Assembly (NCBI RefSeq): GCF_001908205.1
Contig: NZ_LGHL01000034.1
Span: 1-45,971 of the forward strand
Length of the DNA stretch: 45,971 nt
Reading direction: 5' to 3'
DNA from: Bradyrhizobium sp. NAS80.1
GTDB lineage: Bacteria > Pseudomonadota > Alphaproteobacteria > Rhizobiales > Xanthobacteraceae
Shown piece after piece: positions 21,413 to 29,454 of the stretch (position 1 is the stretch's first letter; the number at the start of each line of letters is the position of its first letter). The notes beneath the pieces are model-generated. The model worked only from the letters and a program-made list of their open reading frames with translations. It made no database searches and was not told the DNA's origin. The position numbers and the translations under genes were made by a program.

Positions 21413-21682
21413 TCACCGTCCAAGATGCCTTCTAGCCAGCACCAATCCAGTGGCTCGCGCCTGGTCGGCCGTGATCTGCGTGCAGGGGTTGGATCCATCG
21501 ACTAGATGCAGGTCAAACCGCGGAAGACGCCGGAACGGCTGCTCCGTCACATCTGATGCATCACATTGAACCCAGGTGAGCTGCGGAAAGCGGCGCCTTA
21601 GTTCGGCAAGCGCGCTAGTATCAGTGTTACGTGTCGCAAGCAGGCGTTCGATTTCGTTCAGTTGTTCTTTGGCGAGCGCCAT
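21413..21682 (-). CDS. Small nif-linked protein, unknown function
   Basis: 89 residues. The N-terminus ALAKEQLNEIERLLATRN looks helical; LRRRFPQLTWVQCDASDV has a single Cys, then EQPFRRLPRFDLHLVDGS. It lies 34 bases downstream of the preceding gene, with TACAGGAGCCAC giving AGGAGC ahead of its ATG. Similar short proteins occur beside nifZ in other diazotrophs, but I cannot name the family with certainty. Confidence 0.6.
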   Translation of the reverse strand: MALAKEQLNEIERLLATRNTDTSALAELRRRFPQLTWVQCDASDVTEQPFRRLPRFDLHLVDGSNPCTQITADQARATGLVLARRHLGR

Positions 21683-21715
21683 TGTGGCTCCTGTAAGACT
21701 GCTCCCAAATGAGCA

Positions 21716-22069
21716 TCACTGCCAGAACAGCCGCTCGGGATCCGTGTTCAACTCGTCGATCGCCGACGCCAGCCGGTGGAAAATGCTGTAAAATTCCCAG
21801 CTTCGTCGTGCATGATTCTTGAAAAACAGCTTCCAGGTTCCGCTCACAGCATCGTACTGAAACAACGCAACATTGATCTGACCGCCGCCCTTATCGATAT
21901 TGCGCGAGCAGCAGGGACTCTCGATGAGATAGCCAGCCCTTACCGCCGTCACACGGGGCGAGACATACCGGTAATGCTTGCGCGAGATTAAGGCACGTTC
22001 GATCCGCTTGCGATCGAGCTCGTTCGGATGTGGGATCAACCCTATTGGCACCTTTTTCATTGCTCTCAT
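21716..22069 (-). CDS. Nif-linked protein, possibly DUF3024-like
   Basis: 117 residues from ATG 22069, which has GGGGAGGAG about seven bases upstream; a longer frame from 22111 is less likely. The middle reads YRYVSPRVTAVRAGYLIESP, then CCSRNIDKGGGQINVALFQY, WKLFFKNHARRSWEFYS and a C-terminal LNTDPERLFWQ. The CCSRN block and the FWQ end resemble DUF3024-type proteins as I remember them, which are found in nif clusters with no known function. It starts 16 bases after the nifZ-domain gene and is clearly part of the nifB operon. Confidence 0.65.
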   Translation of the reverse strand: MRAMKKVPIGLIPHPNELDRKRIERALISRKHYRYVSPRVTAVRAGYLIESPCCSRNIDKGGGQINVALFQYDAVSGTWKLFFKNHARRSWEFYSIFHRLASAIDELNTDPERLFWQ

Positions 22070-22085
22070 TGCGAGACTCCTCCCC

Positions 22086-22325
22086 TCAATGGACTGTGAT
22101 CTCTTCTTCAAGACAACCGACGACCAGCCCTCCCCTGAACTTTACAAGATAGATCGGCACGCTTGTTTCGGTATGCATCATGACCCGAACGATCTGGCCG
22201 ATACGACCAGCGCCGACCAGGATCCCATCAGGCGGCGCGGTCGCAACTGACCCGTCATTGACGAGATCGACTGCGATTCTCACGCACTGGCCCGATCGAT
22301 ATTTTGGAACGCGCGCCTCCGTCAT
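22086..22325 (-). CDS. NifZ-domain protein (second copy)
   Basis: 79 residues. RVPKYRSGQCVRIAVDLVND, then GILVGAGRIGQIVRVMMHTE, VPIYLVKFRGGLVVGCLEEE. The G-Q-V...DGS...G..G.IV....H.....PVYLV.F..G.VVGC.E.E pattern is that of NifZ, which helps mature the second P-cluster of the MoFe protein. It overlaps the preceding nifZ by four bases (ATGA), so the two NifZ-domain genes form a coupled tandem pair. Confidence 0.82.
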   Translation of the reverse strand: MTEARVPKYRSGQCVRIAVDLVNDGSVATAPPDGILVGAGRIGQIVRVMMHTETSVPIYLVKFRGGLVVGCLEEEITVH

Positions 22326-22642
22326 GATACAGCCTCGTCCGGCAAGGGCAGATCATCGCTCTCGACGCACGAACCGACCGGATCGAGCTCTTTGCGCTTC
22401 ATGCCGACGCGGTAGCCACTTTCAAGAAATTCGACACCGTAGATGTAGAATTTCTGCAGGAACGTGCCGATCGAAATGACATAACCCACCTCGCCCCTTC
22501 TCGCCAGAATTTCACCGATCTCCTTGCCTCGAAAAGTGCCGTCATTGCGGACGGTGCGGCTGGCCCGCACCTTTTCGCCAAAGGTGAACGCGGGCGGCCC
22601 GTTTAGCTCGACCACATCACTGTCGCGAACGATGTTGTTCAT
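22322..22642 (-). CDS. nifZ: NifZ
   Basis: 106 residues. FTFGEKVRASRTVRNDGTFR, GKEIGEILARRGEVGYVISI, GTFLQKFYIYGVEFLESGYR and VGMKRKEL follow the NifZ family closely. NifZ assists P-cluster formation in NifDK. The gene overlaps the upstream gene by four bases and the second NifZ-domain gene by four bases. Confidence 0.9.
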   Translation of the reverse strand: MNNIVRDSDVVELNGPPAFTFGEKVRASRTVRNDGTFRGKEIGEILARRGEVGYVISIGTFLQKFYIYGVEFLESGYRVGMKRKELDPVGSCVESDDLPLPDEAVS

Positions 22643-22902
22643 GCGCCTTCCCCTTGCGGACCTGCAGGGTGCACAACGACGCGAGTACGGACGCTCTTAT
22701 GCACCATACCGTTCTCATCTTTGCTGAGACATGTGAACTCGCCATCCGCGACGCCTATTGTCACTTCGTAGTGGGCAGGCCATTCGCTGTCACGATTCAG
22801 AGCGGTTAGCGACTGAGGTGAAAGTCGCTGCGCGATCTCGAGGTGCACGGAGGTGTCGGGGTCGTTCATCCTGGCAAGTAGCCGCATACGTCCTGCCATC
22901 AT
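22639..22902 (-). CDS. LRV-like small protein between fdxN and nifZ
   Basis: 87 residues from an ATG (MMAGRMRLLARM) preceded by GAGG eight bases upstream; an in-frame ATG at 22932 is an alternative. MRLLARMNDPDTSVHLEIAQ, RLSPQSLTALNRDSEW resembles the leucine-rich-variant repeat of the 4Fe-4S LRV protein found after nifB and fdxN in other diazotrophs. The family's N-terminal cysteine cluster is absent, so this would be a short or truncated form. It overlaps nifZ by four bases. Confidence 0.5.
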   Translation of the reverse strand: MMAGRMRLLARMNDPDTSVHLEIAQRLSPQSLTALNRDSEWPAHYEVTIGVADGEFTCLSKDENGMVHKSVRTRVVVHPAGPQGEGA

Positions 22903-23039
22903 GTAGCGAACCTCATTGGCCTCATCATTCATCAGCCAGCCAGGTCGACGCGGCGCGAAGCGGCGCCAGCAATGCACACGGCGATAATCGCGAGTTTCCA
23001 GCGACGGAGCTCGGCTTGAAGTTCACGAGCACATCCCTT

Positions 23040-23264
23040 TTAGGCAGACGCCTGGGACCGCGGCACTGATGTGTCGATAACGCAGGTGTTTTCAACTGGA
23101 CAGACAGCGACACACTGCGGCTCGTGAAAATCGCCGATGCATTCGGTGCACTTATTTGGTTTAATCACGAAGTTTCCGGCCTTCTCCCAGATTGCAACGT
23201 TCGGGCATAAGGGTTCACAAGCCGAGCAACTCGTGCATTGCGAGGCGATGATCTTGAATGGCAT
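23040..23264 (-). CDS. fdxN: FdxN/FrxA 2[4Fe-4S] ferredoxin
   Basis: 74 residues. The first cluster motif is [16 protein letters not shown] and the second is [19 protein letters not shown], with the C-x2-C-x8-C-x3-C spacing typical of nif-linked FdxN. It lies 12 bases downstream of nifB, and FdxN proteins donate electrons for NifB-co synthesis. Intact. A paralogue with the same motif spacing lies at 42335-42529. Confidence 0.93.
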   Translation of the reverse strand: MPFKIIASQCTSCSACEPLCPNVAIWEKAGNFVIKPNKCTECIGDFHEPQCVAVCPVENTCVIDTSVPRSQASA

Positions 23265-23276
23265 AGATACAACCTC

Positions 23277-24830
23277 TCACGCGACCGAGATCAGTAGTTC
23301 TTGCGGGATCGCGGCTTCGCCGCGCTTGACGTGCAGGATCTCACCGCTTTTGATTTTATGGAGATAGTCCCGGAACCAGCCGATCGCCGACTTCTCGATG
23401 GAGCCATGTGCGTATTGATCAACCGGCTCGATCCCAGCGTTGATCAGAATGTCTCTTGGGCAGCCACCGATCTTGGCCACGAATACAGCATGGCAGTCGT
23501 TGATGGCGCGGATGATGCTCGCGAGCCGATCCTCCTCGCCATATTCGCCCTGACAGTAAACGTCGACGCGGCGGTGCCCGACGAGTTTGACGCCGGACGT
23601 CGAGATTTCGTACACGTGGAATTCCCTAGCATGCCCAAAATGCTCATTGATGAGGCCCGAGCCTTTGGTTGCGACCGCGGCTAGAAGGTTGATTTCGCTC
23701 ATCTCGCCAGCGAGTTCCGCTAGCTCCTCACTTGTCGCGATGTTCGCCGCACGCTCATCCTCAATCCTGGCCTGATAAACCTTGCGCGCTTCGAGGTCAT
23801 ATTGAACGTCCATGGCCATCACCTTCTCTGTCGTGAACTCGCCGCTGCGATCCTCGCCGAGCAGGCCGACAGCATCAGCGCGGCACTGGCGGCAATGCCG
23901 CATCATGTTTATCTGACCTTCACAAGCATCCTGAAGCGCCTTCAATTCCTGCGCCGTCGGACCTCGCTGGCCTTTGAGACCGAATGCTGTGCCGTGCTCG
24001 GGCGCGGAGATCAGTGGCATGATATTGTGCAGGAAGGCGCCGCGCGACTTCACTGCCTTATTGACCTCGATGAGGTGCTGGTCGTTGATGCCGGGAATCA
24101 TCACTGAATTGATCTTGCACAGGACACCCCGCTGCGTGAGCATCTCGAGACCCTGCAGTTGACGAATGGTGAGTATTTTTGCAGCTTCGATTCCGGAGTA
24201 GCGCTTGTGGTTGAAGAAAATCCACGGATATATCCTGGCACCGATTTCGGGATCGATCATGTTGATGGTGATGGTGACGTGGTCGATTTTGTAGCGGGAT
24301 ATCGTGTCGACATGATCCGGCAGGTCCAACCCGTTCGTTGATAGACACAACTGGATGTCGGGCGCCGCCCTGGCGATGAGTTCGAACGTCTTGAATGTAT
24401 TTTTTGGATTGGCCAAAGCGTCGCCGGGGCCGGCGATGCCGAGCACAGTCAGCTGTGGAATTCTCGTGGCGACAGCGAGCATCTTTTTGACCGCCTGCTC
24501 AGGAGTGAGCTTCTCACTAACGACACCCGGACGCGATTCGTTGGCGCAGTCGTATTTGCGATTGCAGTAGTTGCACTGAATATTGCAAGCCGGCGCAACC
24601 CCGACATGCATGCGAGCGTAATGATGATGAGCTTCCTCGCTATAGCAGGGATGGTTCTTAACTTTATGCCAGATTTCGGACGGCAGATCGCCTTGGCCAG
24701 CCTGTGACCCGCAGCTCCCCTTGCCATTTTTCGGAGAGCTTTGGCACCCCTTATAATCGGCAATGACCCGCATCTCGCCGCTATCCTCAGCATCCATGAC
24801 ATATTCTCCGCTTCCGGCAACAGCGTTCAT
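23277..24830 (-). CDS. nifB: NifB, FeMo-co precursor (NifB-co) synthase
   Basis: 517 residues. The radical SAM motif is CNIQCNYC (Cys82, Cys86, Cys89). [20 protein letters not shown] precedes it, and [16 protein letters not shown] blocks follow. The C-terminal NifX-like domain begins near [20 protein letters not shown]. NifB inserts carbide and fuses two 4Fe-4S clusters into the 8Fe core of FeMo-co. The start at 24830 has GAGAGA upstream and follows the promoter at 24894 by about 60 bases. It heads an operon with fdxN, the LRV-like gene, two nifZ-domain genes and several small genes. Intact. Confidence 0.96.
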   Translation of the reverse strand: MNAVAGSGEYVMDAEDSGEMRVIADYKGCQSSPKNGKGSCGSQAGQGDLPSEIWHKVKNHPCYSEEAHHHYARMHVGVAPACNIQCNYCNRKYDCANESRPGVVSEKLTPEQAVKKMLAVATRIPQLTVLGIAGPGDALANPKNTFKTFELIARAAPDIQLCLSTNGLDLPDHVDTISRYKIDHVTITINMIDPEIGARIYPWIFFNHKRYSGIEAAKILTIRQLQGLEMLTQRGVLCKINSVMIPGINDQHLIEVNKAVKSRGAFLHNIMPLISAPEHGTAFGLKGQRGPTAQELKALQDACEGQINMMRHCRQCRADAVGLLGEDRSGEFTTEKVMAMDVQYDLEARKVYQARIEDERAANIATSEELAELAGEMSEINLLAAVATKGSGLINEHFGHAREFHVYEISTSGVKLVGHRRVDVYCQGEYGEEDRLASIIRAINDCHAVFVAKIGGCPRDILINAGIEPVDQYAHGSIEKSAIGWFRDYLHKIKSGEILHVKRGEAAIPQELLISVA

Positions 24831-24893
24831 TTCAGTTCTCTCTTGCAGGCTGTCCCCAGAGCGACCAGCCCGAGCGACCACAAAAAGACAGTT

Positions 24894-24909
24894 AGCAACT
24901 CGCGTGCCA
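24894..24909 (-). promoter_or_regulatory. nifB sigma-54 promoter
   Basis: Minus-strand TGGCACGCGAGTTGCT is a perfect -24/-12 element, giving a leader of about 50 bases to nifB. I found no TGT-N10-ACA site in the 150 bases upstream, which is unlike the nifH, nifD and iscN promoters here. Confidence 0.9.
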
Positions 24910-25110
24910 CCTCGGAGGCGATGGCATTTCTGCTACGTGAATGAGTTAGCTGAAGCGATCCACACAGTTCTGAACGCCCCAACGATGGTTCATACGTCGC
25001 AAATGCGACAGGCATGGCCATTTTTGACAGACACGGCCGTCACGGTCTCAATGAGTTCGCGTGGAATCCTCCCAACCCGCACCGGTCGCTTGCGATGCGA
25101 CTTCTTCCCA

Positions 25111-25998
25111 TTAGCGGACCGGGTGGCAGTCGGTTTTGCGACGTTCGTTGGCAAGCAATATCTCCATCGCGCGCAGGAGCCCTATCGCGAGCGGTGTCAG
25201 GCGATGCTCGACCAGAAAGCAAAGTTCGTTGGGCGAGAGCACTTCCGGATTGACGATCGCGTAATGGACGTTGGCCGAGCGCTTGGTGGTCTGCCGCGCA
25301 TAACTACGTAATAGCTGGTCGTTGAAGCGACAGCCGATGAGTAGGAAACGCCACCCGTTCCGCCTTTCCTTGATGATATCGGGAATCGGAGTCTGGATCG
25401 ATTTCAATCAGCACCTCAAGACAATCAGCATCAGTAATCAGGAAGTTCTTGAACGGCACGTGCCGCCATCTGGCTTGTACAGCACATGAGGCCAATGGGC
25501 CGCAGAGGCATCACTAACCTCCTAATCCGCCGCATCGTGATACCAGCGATCGTCGTGGATGTCGGAACGCGCGATGCCTCGCACTTCACACCATCCGTCA
25601 CACGTGCCGAGGGCCGAGCGCATCGCGCCGTCGTACTAGGGGTCGACGATCATCGGCAGAGGCAAGGATGCGAGATGATGCTGCATTGGCGGCGCTCCAC
25701 CGGGAAAGCGAACGCCTGCGCCATCAATGCTGTCGCGGTGGAGCGATGCATGTTGCTCTCGACATACTGCGCCGACGCGAAGCCGTTGCCTTTGCCCGGC
25801 GCGGCAGCGTAACCTTGCTCGAGAAAGAAGGCGGCCAAGGCCTTGTGTCTTATTGGCTCATCGGGTTCGAACAACTCGGCGAGGCCAGTGTCCGAGATAC
25901 GGAACAATGCTGCCGGACCTCATCCTAGCCGCGAGACCAGCAAGAATCGGCTCCGCGTCGGCTCTATTGACAAACTCAATTTGCGGGAGCGCCTTCAT
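25111..25998 (-). pseudogene. SIR2-like protein, translationally coupled to nifT, broken
   Basis: The ATG at 25998 overlaps the nifT stop (ATGA). The frames read KALPQIEFVNRADAEPILAG, LAARMRSGSIVPYLG, AELFEPDEP, FASAQYVESNMHRSTATALM, then after a gap VPFKNFLITDADCLEVLIEI, IQTPIPDIIKERRNGWRFLL, IGCRFNDQLLRSYARQTTKR and LVEHRLTPLAIGLLRAMEIL. The order and the IVPYLG and LLIGCRFNDQ blocks fit SIR2-like proteins found in rhizobial nif clusters. At least three frameshifts and probable internal loss around 25500-25650 make it non-functional. The family call is from memory. Confidence 0.6.
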
Positions 25999-26219
25999 CG
26001 GTCGTCCCTGTCTTCCCCACGCTTCCTCGCACTTATTGTGATCGGCAGCGGCGTGTCGCTCGCCATCTCGGGCAGATCGAGCACCCAGCCATTGGCAATT
26101 TTAATCCAACCGCCCCAAAGCGTCTCATACTCGGATTCCACGATCGGCTCTTCGAGATCTTTCTTCGGCACGTAAATCGAAAGGCCCACATCGGGAGAGC
26201 GGCGAATCATGATTTTCAT
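25995..26219 (-). CDS. nifT: NifT/FixU
   Basis: 74 residues starting MKIMIRRSPDVGLSIYVPKK, then DLEEPIVESE, YETLWGGWIKIANGWVLDLP. This is the complete small NifT/FixU protein, whose precise role in nitrogenase maturation is unknown. It starts four bases after the nifS stop codon and overlaps the SIR2-like remnant by an ATGA. Confidence 0.93.
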   Translation of the reverse strand: MKIMIRRSPDVGLSIYVPKKDLEEPIVESEYETLWGGWIKIANGWVLDLPEMASDTPLPITISARKRGEDRDDR

Positions 26220-26223
26220 CAGG

Positions 26224-27408
26224 TCAATTCCCTGGACCGCGATGCATGCTGGACGGTTTCGCATGCTCCCGCGAGTTGGCCCGCAGCTGAGCCACGATCT
26301 TTGACAGTACGGAGACGACCTGGTCGACCTCTTCGAGGGTTGTCTCACGCGACAGGGACAAGCGCACCGCCCCGTGCATGCTCTCCTCCGGCAAGCCCAT
26401 GGCGCGCAGGACGTGCGATGGCTCGATTGAGCGGCAACCGCAGGCCGATCCGAGCGAAGCGGCAATGCCCGCACGTTTGAGATGATACAGAATTGCTTCG
26501 CCTTCGAGATGTCTAAAGGCGATATTTGTCGTGTTTGGTAGCCGGTTACTGATATCGCCAAGCACCATGCAGTCGGCCTGATCTAAAATCGCCAGCTCGA
26601 GGCGGTCGCGCAATGCGCCAATGCGAAGGCGATCCGGATCGACCCTCTGCGCCGCAAGCTCTGCAGCTTTTCCAAGACCGACGATGCCGGGGACATTCTC
26701 GGTTCCGCCACGCCGGCGCCGTTCCTGTGATCCGCCCCAGATCAGCGGCCTGAATTTTGTGCCTTTGCGCAAATAGAGCGCGCCGACCCCCTTGGGACCA
26801 TGCAGTTTGTGTCCGGACAGCGACAGCATGTCGATGGCACTGTCCTTCAGGTCGATGGGCAGCTTGCCTACGGCTTGCACCGCATCCGTATGAAACAGCG
26901 CGCCCGCCTCTCGCGTCAACCGAGCTAGAAACTCCACTGGAAAAATCGTGCCGGTCTCGTTGTTGGCCCACATGACAGACACAATGGCAGTATGTGGCCC
27001 GAGCGTGCATCGAAACGCCTCGATGTCGAGCCGGCCGCGCGAATCTACGGGGATCACGTGGGTCTTGACGCTCGTTGCCGCCAACTGCTCGACCAACGCA
27101 AGGACGGCGGAATGCTCGACGGAGGTGGTGACGATCTCGTCGCGGCCATGCTGGGTCGCGAGCGCAGAAAGAATGGCCGTGTTATTGGCCTCGCTCCCGC
27201 CGGATGTGAAGACTATTTCGTGATCATGCGCGCTGCCTAACAATCGCTGCAAGCTGCGACGCGCCTGCTTCACGGCGTCTGCCCCCTCTCTGCCCAACGC
27301 ATGGGCCGAGGAGGCATTGCCGAACCGCTCGCAGAAGAACGGCAACATGGCTTGTACGACTGATGGATCTGTCCGTGTCGTCGCATTGTTGTCGAGATAA
27401 ATCGGCAC
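26224..27408 (-). CDS. nifS: NifS cysteine desulfurase
   Basis: 394 residues. NifS takes sulfur from cysteine to build nitrogenase Fe-S clusters. YLDNNATTRTDP at the start, SVEHSAVL, DAVQAVGKLPIDL, the PLP lysine in LSGHKLHGPKG (Lys201) and the catalytic cysteine in GSACGCRSIEPSHVL (Cys323). The active-site loop reads ACGCRS where many NifS proteins have ACTSGS, so a second Cys is present. It starts right after the nifU remnant stop. Intact. Confidence 0.95.
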   Translation of the reverse strand: MPIYLDNNATTRTDPSVVQAMLPFFCERFGNASSAHALGREGADAVKQARRSLQRLLGSAHDHEIVFTSGGSEANNTAILSALATQHGRDEIVTTSVEHSAVLALVEQLAATSVKTHVIPVDSRGRLDIEAFRCTLGPHTAIVSVMWANNETGTIFPVEFLARLTREAGALFHTDAVQAVGKLPIDLKDSAIDMLSLSGHKLHGPKGVGALYLRKGTKFRPLIWGGSQERRRRGGTENVPGIVGLGKAAELAAQRVDPDRLRIGALRDRLELAILDQADCMVLGDISNRLPNTTNIAFRHLEGEAILYHLKRAGIAASLGSACGCRSIEPSHVLRAMGLPEESMHGAVRLSLSRETTLEEVDQVVSVLSKIVAQLRANSREHAKPSSMHRGPGN

Positions 27409-27663
27409 TTAATACTCCCTCAATCCAGAGCCTTGATTGCGCTGGCCACCCGGATCAGGCCGAACGAATTCACCGGTTTTAACCAGCCGCGCCTGAAAGC
27501 CTTCTGACGTCATGATCCCTGCTGCCGTCGATTGGCCCTCGCCACCCTCGCGCTGCAGATTCCGGCGGCTCTTCCCGATTACGGCGCGAATGATCTGCTC
27601 CCGGTCGGCCCCGGCTTCAGTCGTTTTTCGCGCTCGCCAGCACGCTGCGGTTCGTCCCGTCAT
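27409..27663 (-). pseudogene. nifU: nifU C-terminal-domain remnant
   Basis: The ATG at 27663 overlaps the iscN stop (ATGA). Codons 15-40 read EAGADREQIIRAVIGKSRRN, LQREGGEGQ, similar to the start of the Nfu-type domain in which LQxDGGD is conserved. The end, SEGFQARLVKTGEFVRP, matches the last helix. The central part with the CxxC cluster ligands is missing, leaving 84 codons. Rhizobia such as R. etli have an nifU reduced to this C-terminal domain between iscN and nifS; here even that domain has lost its cluster site. Confidence 0.62.
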
Positions 27664-27983
27664 TGGCTGAAGGATTTTCCGCAGGAGCAGCACGACTTTG
27701 CGTTTGGATTGTCGAAGGTGAAGCCCGAGCCCTCCAGCGCCACCACGAAATCGATAGTCGTGCCCACCAGATGCTGATGACTCTTATTGTCGACGAACAC
27801 CTTGAGCCCGTCACGTTCGATTACTGTGTCGGCGGGTTCTGCCTGACCGGCCAGACCCATTTTGTATTTGAACTCGGCGCAACGGCTTGCTTCGACTGCG
27901 ATGCGCACGCCGCTTGCCGGCTGGGCCGACACTGAAATAGCGCTCTTGAGCGCATTCACTGCGCTATCGGTCAGATTGATCAT
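27660..27983 (-). CDS. iscN: IscN (HesB/IscA-like Fe-S carrier)
   Basis: 107 residues. MINLTDSAVNALKSAI opens an A-type carrier domain; RCAEFKYKMGLAG is the first Cys region and SCCSCGKSFSQ the C-terminal CxC region. A-type carriers hand over iron or Fe-S clusters during nitrogenase maturation. First gene of iscN-nifU-nifS-nifT, with its own sigma-54 promoter at 28022. Intact. Confidence 0.88.
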   Translation of the reverse strand: MINLTDSAVNALKSAISVSAQPASGVRIAVEASRCAEFKYKMGLAGQAEPADTVIERDGLKVFVDNKSHQHLVGTTIDFVVALEGSGFTFDNPNAKSCCSCGKSFSQ

Positions 27984-28021
27984 AGTCGGCTCTCATCTGG
28001 GTTGTACTCGATCAACCGCTT

Positions 28022-28037
28022 GGCAAGGGACATGCCA
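28022..28037 (-). promoter_or_regulatory. iscN-nifS sigma-54 promoter
   Basis: Minus-strand TGGCATGTCCCTTGCC fits the -24/-12 consensus with one change at the last position. It is about 40 bases from the iscN start and about 62 bases from the NifA site at 28099. Confidence 0.8.
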
Positions 28038-28098
28038 CTTCGCACATGCCCTGAAAGTGCTGACTTTTTCGACGCTCACCTGTTGGCTCTCGAGCTTG

Positions 28099-28114
28099 TG
28101 TCGAGTTCCTGACA
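28099..28114. promoter_or_regulatory. Shared NifA site between divergent promoters
   Basis: TGTCGAGTTCCTGACA is an exact TGT-N10-ACA site. It lies 62 bases from the -24 of the leftward iscN promoter and 75 bases from the -24 of the rightward promoter at 28189. No second site was found, so one NifA dimer may serve both. Confidence 0.78.
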
Positions 28115-28188
28115 ACGCTCCTTGAGAATGTCGCACCATGCTTGCGTGTTCTCGTTAGAGCTACGCGGGAAAGCCCTCGCGCATGCGA

Positions 28189-28204
28189 CGGCAAGCAATT
28201 TGCA
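28189..28204 (+). promoter_or_regulatory. sigma-54 promoter of the unknown 28260 gene
   Basis: CGGCAAGCAATTTGCA keeps GG-N10-GC and a perfect TTGCA, but has C for T at the first position and A for C within the -24 box. It lies about 56 bases upstream of the start codon. Confidence 0.65.
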
Positions 28205-28259
28205 TTGCGTGTCACACCGGCCAAGGCGTCGGTAAAGAGTTTAGATCAAGGATGTTTTG

Positions 28260-28853
28260 ATGACTTCAATCGAGAACACCGCACTGGGCCGACTTGAGGC
28301 GGAGGGGCGCTTGCTCAACGCCGTATTCAAAGGCGGGACCACGAAGCCGGGCCGGTTCGGCTTTCGCGGCGACATCGCACTGAAATTCCAGATTCAGGTC
28401 GCGGATGAGAAACGGCCGCCAGCCTATTCGATCGAGCAAGTGTTGACGATCGCGCAGGAGGGCGAAAGCACCATCCCGATTCTGGCCGGCTATCTGCACT
28501 CATTTGCCTATCTTGCCGACGTCGCAGATGTCCTTGGCGCAGCGCTAAGCCCGGATGGCAGCTACTTCATGTTCTGCAACAACATAGACCTGTTGGCGAA
28601 GTACCGAACCAAGCTTGGTAAGATCACCTTCCGCGTTCTTCCATGCGACGAATCCACGGTGTGGAAGGAGATGATGGACCTGGTGGGGGTCAATAAAAAC
28701 GATATCAAGAGTCAAGACGCGGGCGGCAAGCTCGATTATTTGCTTGACGCGGCGAAGACCCTAGACGTTTCCTCCTATGACCAGATCTCTTACGAAGAAG
28801 TTCTGACGAGAATGGGGCCAGTGAAAAACCGCAACGAGAATCGGCCTGTCTAA
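28260..28853 (+). CDS. Unknown 197-residue protein, NifA-type promoter
   Basis: The start is the ATG at 28260, with AAGGA eight bases upstream. No signal peptide, membrane segment or cysteine cluster motif is seen. Blocks that look conserved are GGTTKPGRFGFRGDIALKFQ, DEKRPPAYSIEQVLTIAQEG, YFMFCNNIDLLAKYRTKLGK and ITFRVLPCDESTVWKEMMDL, followed by an acidic C-terminal part with KLDYLLDAAKTLDVSSYDQI. Two cysteines (FCNN, LPCDE) are far apart. I do not recognise the family. It is one of the few plus-strand genes of the nif block and is divergent from iscN under a shared NifA site, so a role in or protection of nitrogen fixation is likely but inferred from context only. Confidence 0.85.
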   Translation: MTSIENTALGRLEAEGRLLNAVFKGGTTKPGRFGFRGDIALKFQIQVADEKRPPAYSIEQVLTIAQEGESTIPILAGYLHSFAYLADVADVLGAALSPDGSYFMFCNNIDLLAKYRTKLGKITFRVLPCDESTVWKEMMDLVGVNKNDIKSQDAGGKLDYLLDAAKTLDVSSYDQISYEEVLTRMGPVKNRNENRPV

Positions 28854-28861
28854 ACACCGGT

Positions 28862-29287
28862 TCAGATATTACAAGAAGGATCGTCCTCAACAAGCCGCAC
28901 GCCAACGACACAGATGTCGCCATCGAGAACTGTCAGCGCGACGGGCATAAGATCTCTGCCCTTACATGGACCTTCGATGCAGCGGCCAGTGCCGAGCTCG
29001 AAGGTTGAGCCGTGCTTTCCGCACATCAGCCGCATGCCGTACGGATCCAGGAACTCGTTACGTTCCCAGTCTAAGTTGACGTTGTTGTGCGGGCATTCGT
29101 TGACGTAGCCAAGCACCTTCTTGCCCCAGCGGACCACGACGATGGACCAGGGCCTTCGGCTGCCGTCCTCATCGACGATCATCAGATGGAAGCCCATCGC
29201 CCGGCGGCTTGGAATGCCATCGAACCGACAGATCGCATAGGCGATAGCTGGTTCTATCCATTGCTCGTTCATGACCAACGCCTTCAT
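28862..29287 (-). CDS. Rieske [2Fe-2S] protein
   Basis: 141 residues. The Rieske ligands are NECPHNNVNL (Cys65, His67) and LMCGKHGSTFELGTG (Cys89, His92), spaced as usual. A C-terminal VALTVLDGDICVVG strand completes the domain. There is no signal peptide or membrane anchor, so it is a soluble Rieske ferredoxin, similar in kind to those beside nif genes in Bradyrhizobium. GAAGGA lies just before the ATG at 29287. It converges on the unknown gene at 28260, with stops nine bases apart. Likely electron transfer in nitrogen fixation; the partner is unknown. Confidence 0.85.
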   Translation of the reverse strand: MKALVMNEQWIEPAIAYAICRFDGIPSRRAMGFHLMIVDEDGSRRPWSIVVVRWGKKVLGYVNECPHNNVNLDWERNEFLDPYGMRLMCGKHGSTFELGTGRCIEGPCKGRDLMPVALTVLDGDICVVGVRLVEDDPSCNI

Positions 29288-29308
29288 TGATTGTCCTTCG
29301 ATCCGTCA

Positions 29309-29324
29309 TGCAAGAATCCCTCCA
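29309..29324 (-). promoter_or_regulatory. Candidate sigma-54 promoter for Rieske gene
   Basis: Minus-strand TGGAGGGATTCTTGCA has GG-N10-GC and a perfect TTGCA, but the -24 box reads TGGAGGG. It is 22 bases from the ATG at 29287, leaving only a very short leader. No NifA site was found upstream, so it is a tentative call. Confidence 0.35.
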
Positions 29325-29454
29325 TCTGTTGGACAATCCATTGCATCGAGTTCGTAAGCACAACCACTAACAGCTAGGCCAAGCACGATAGGTGAATCCG
29401 CGCGAACAACGAAGTTTGTCCGCCGACGCACGTCATGGATCCAAGGGGGAGCCT

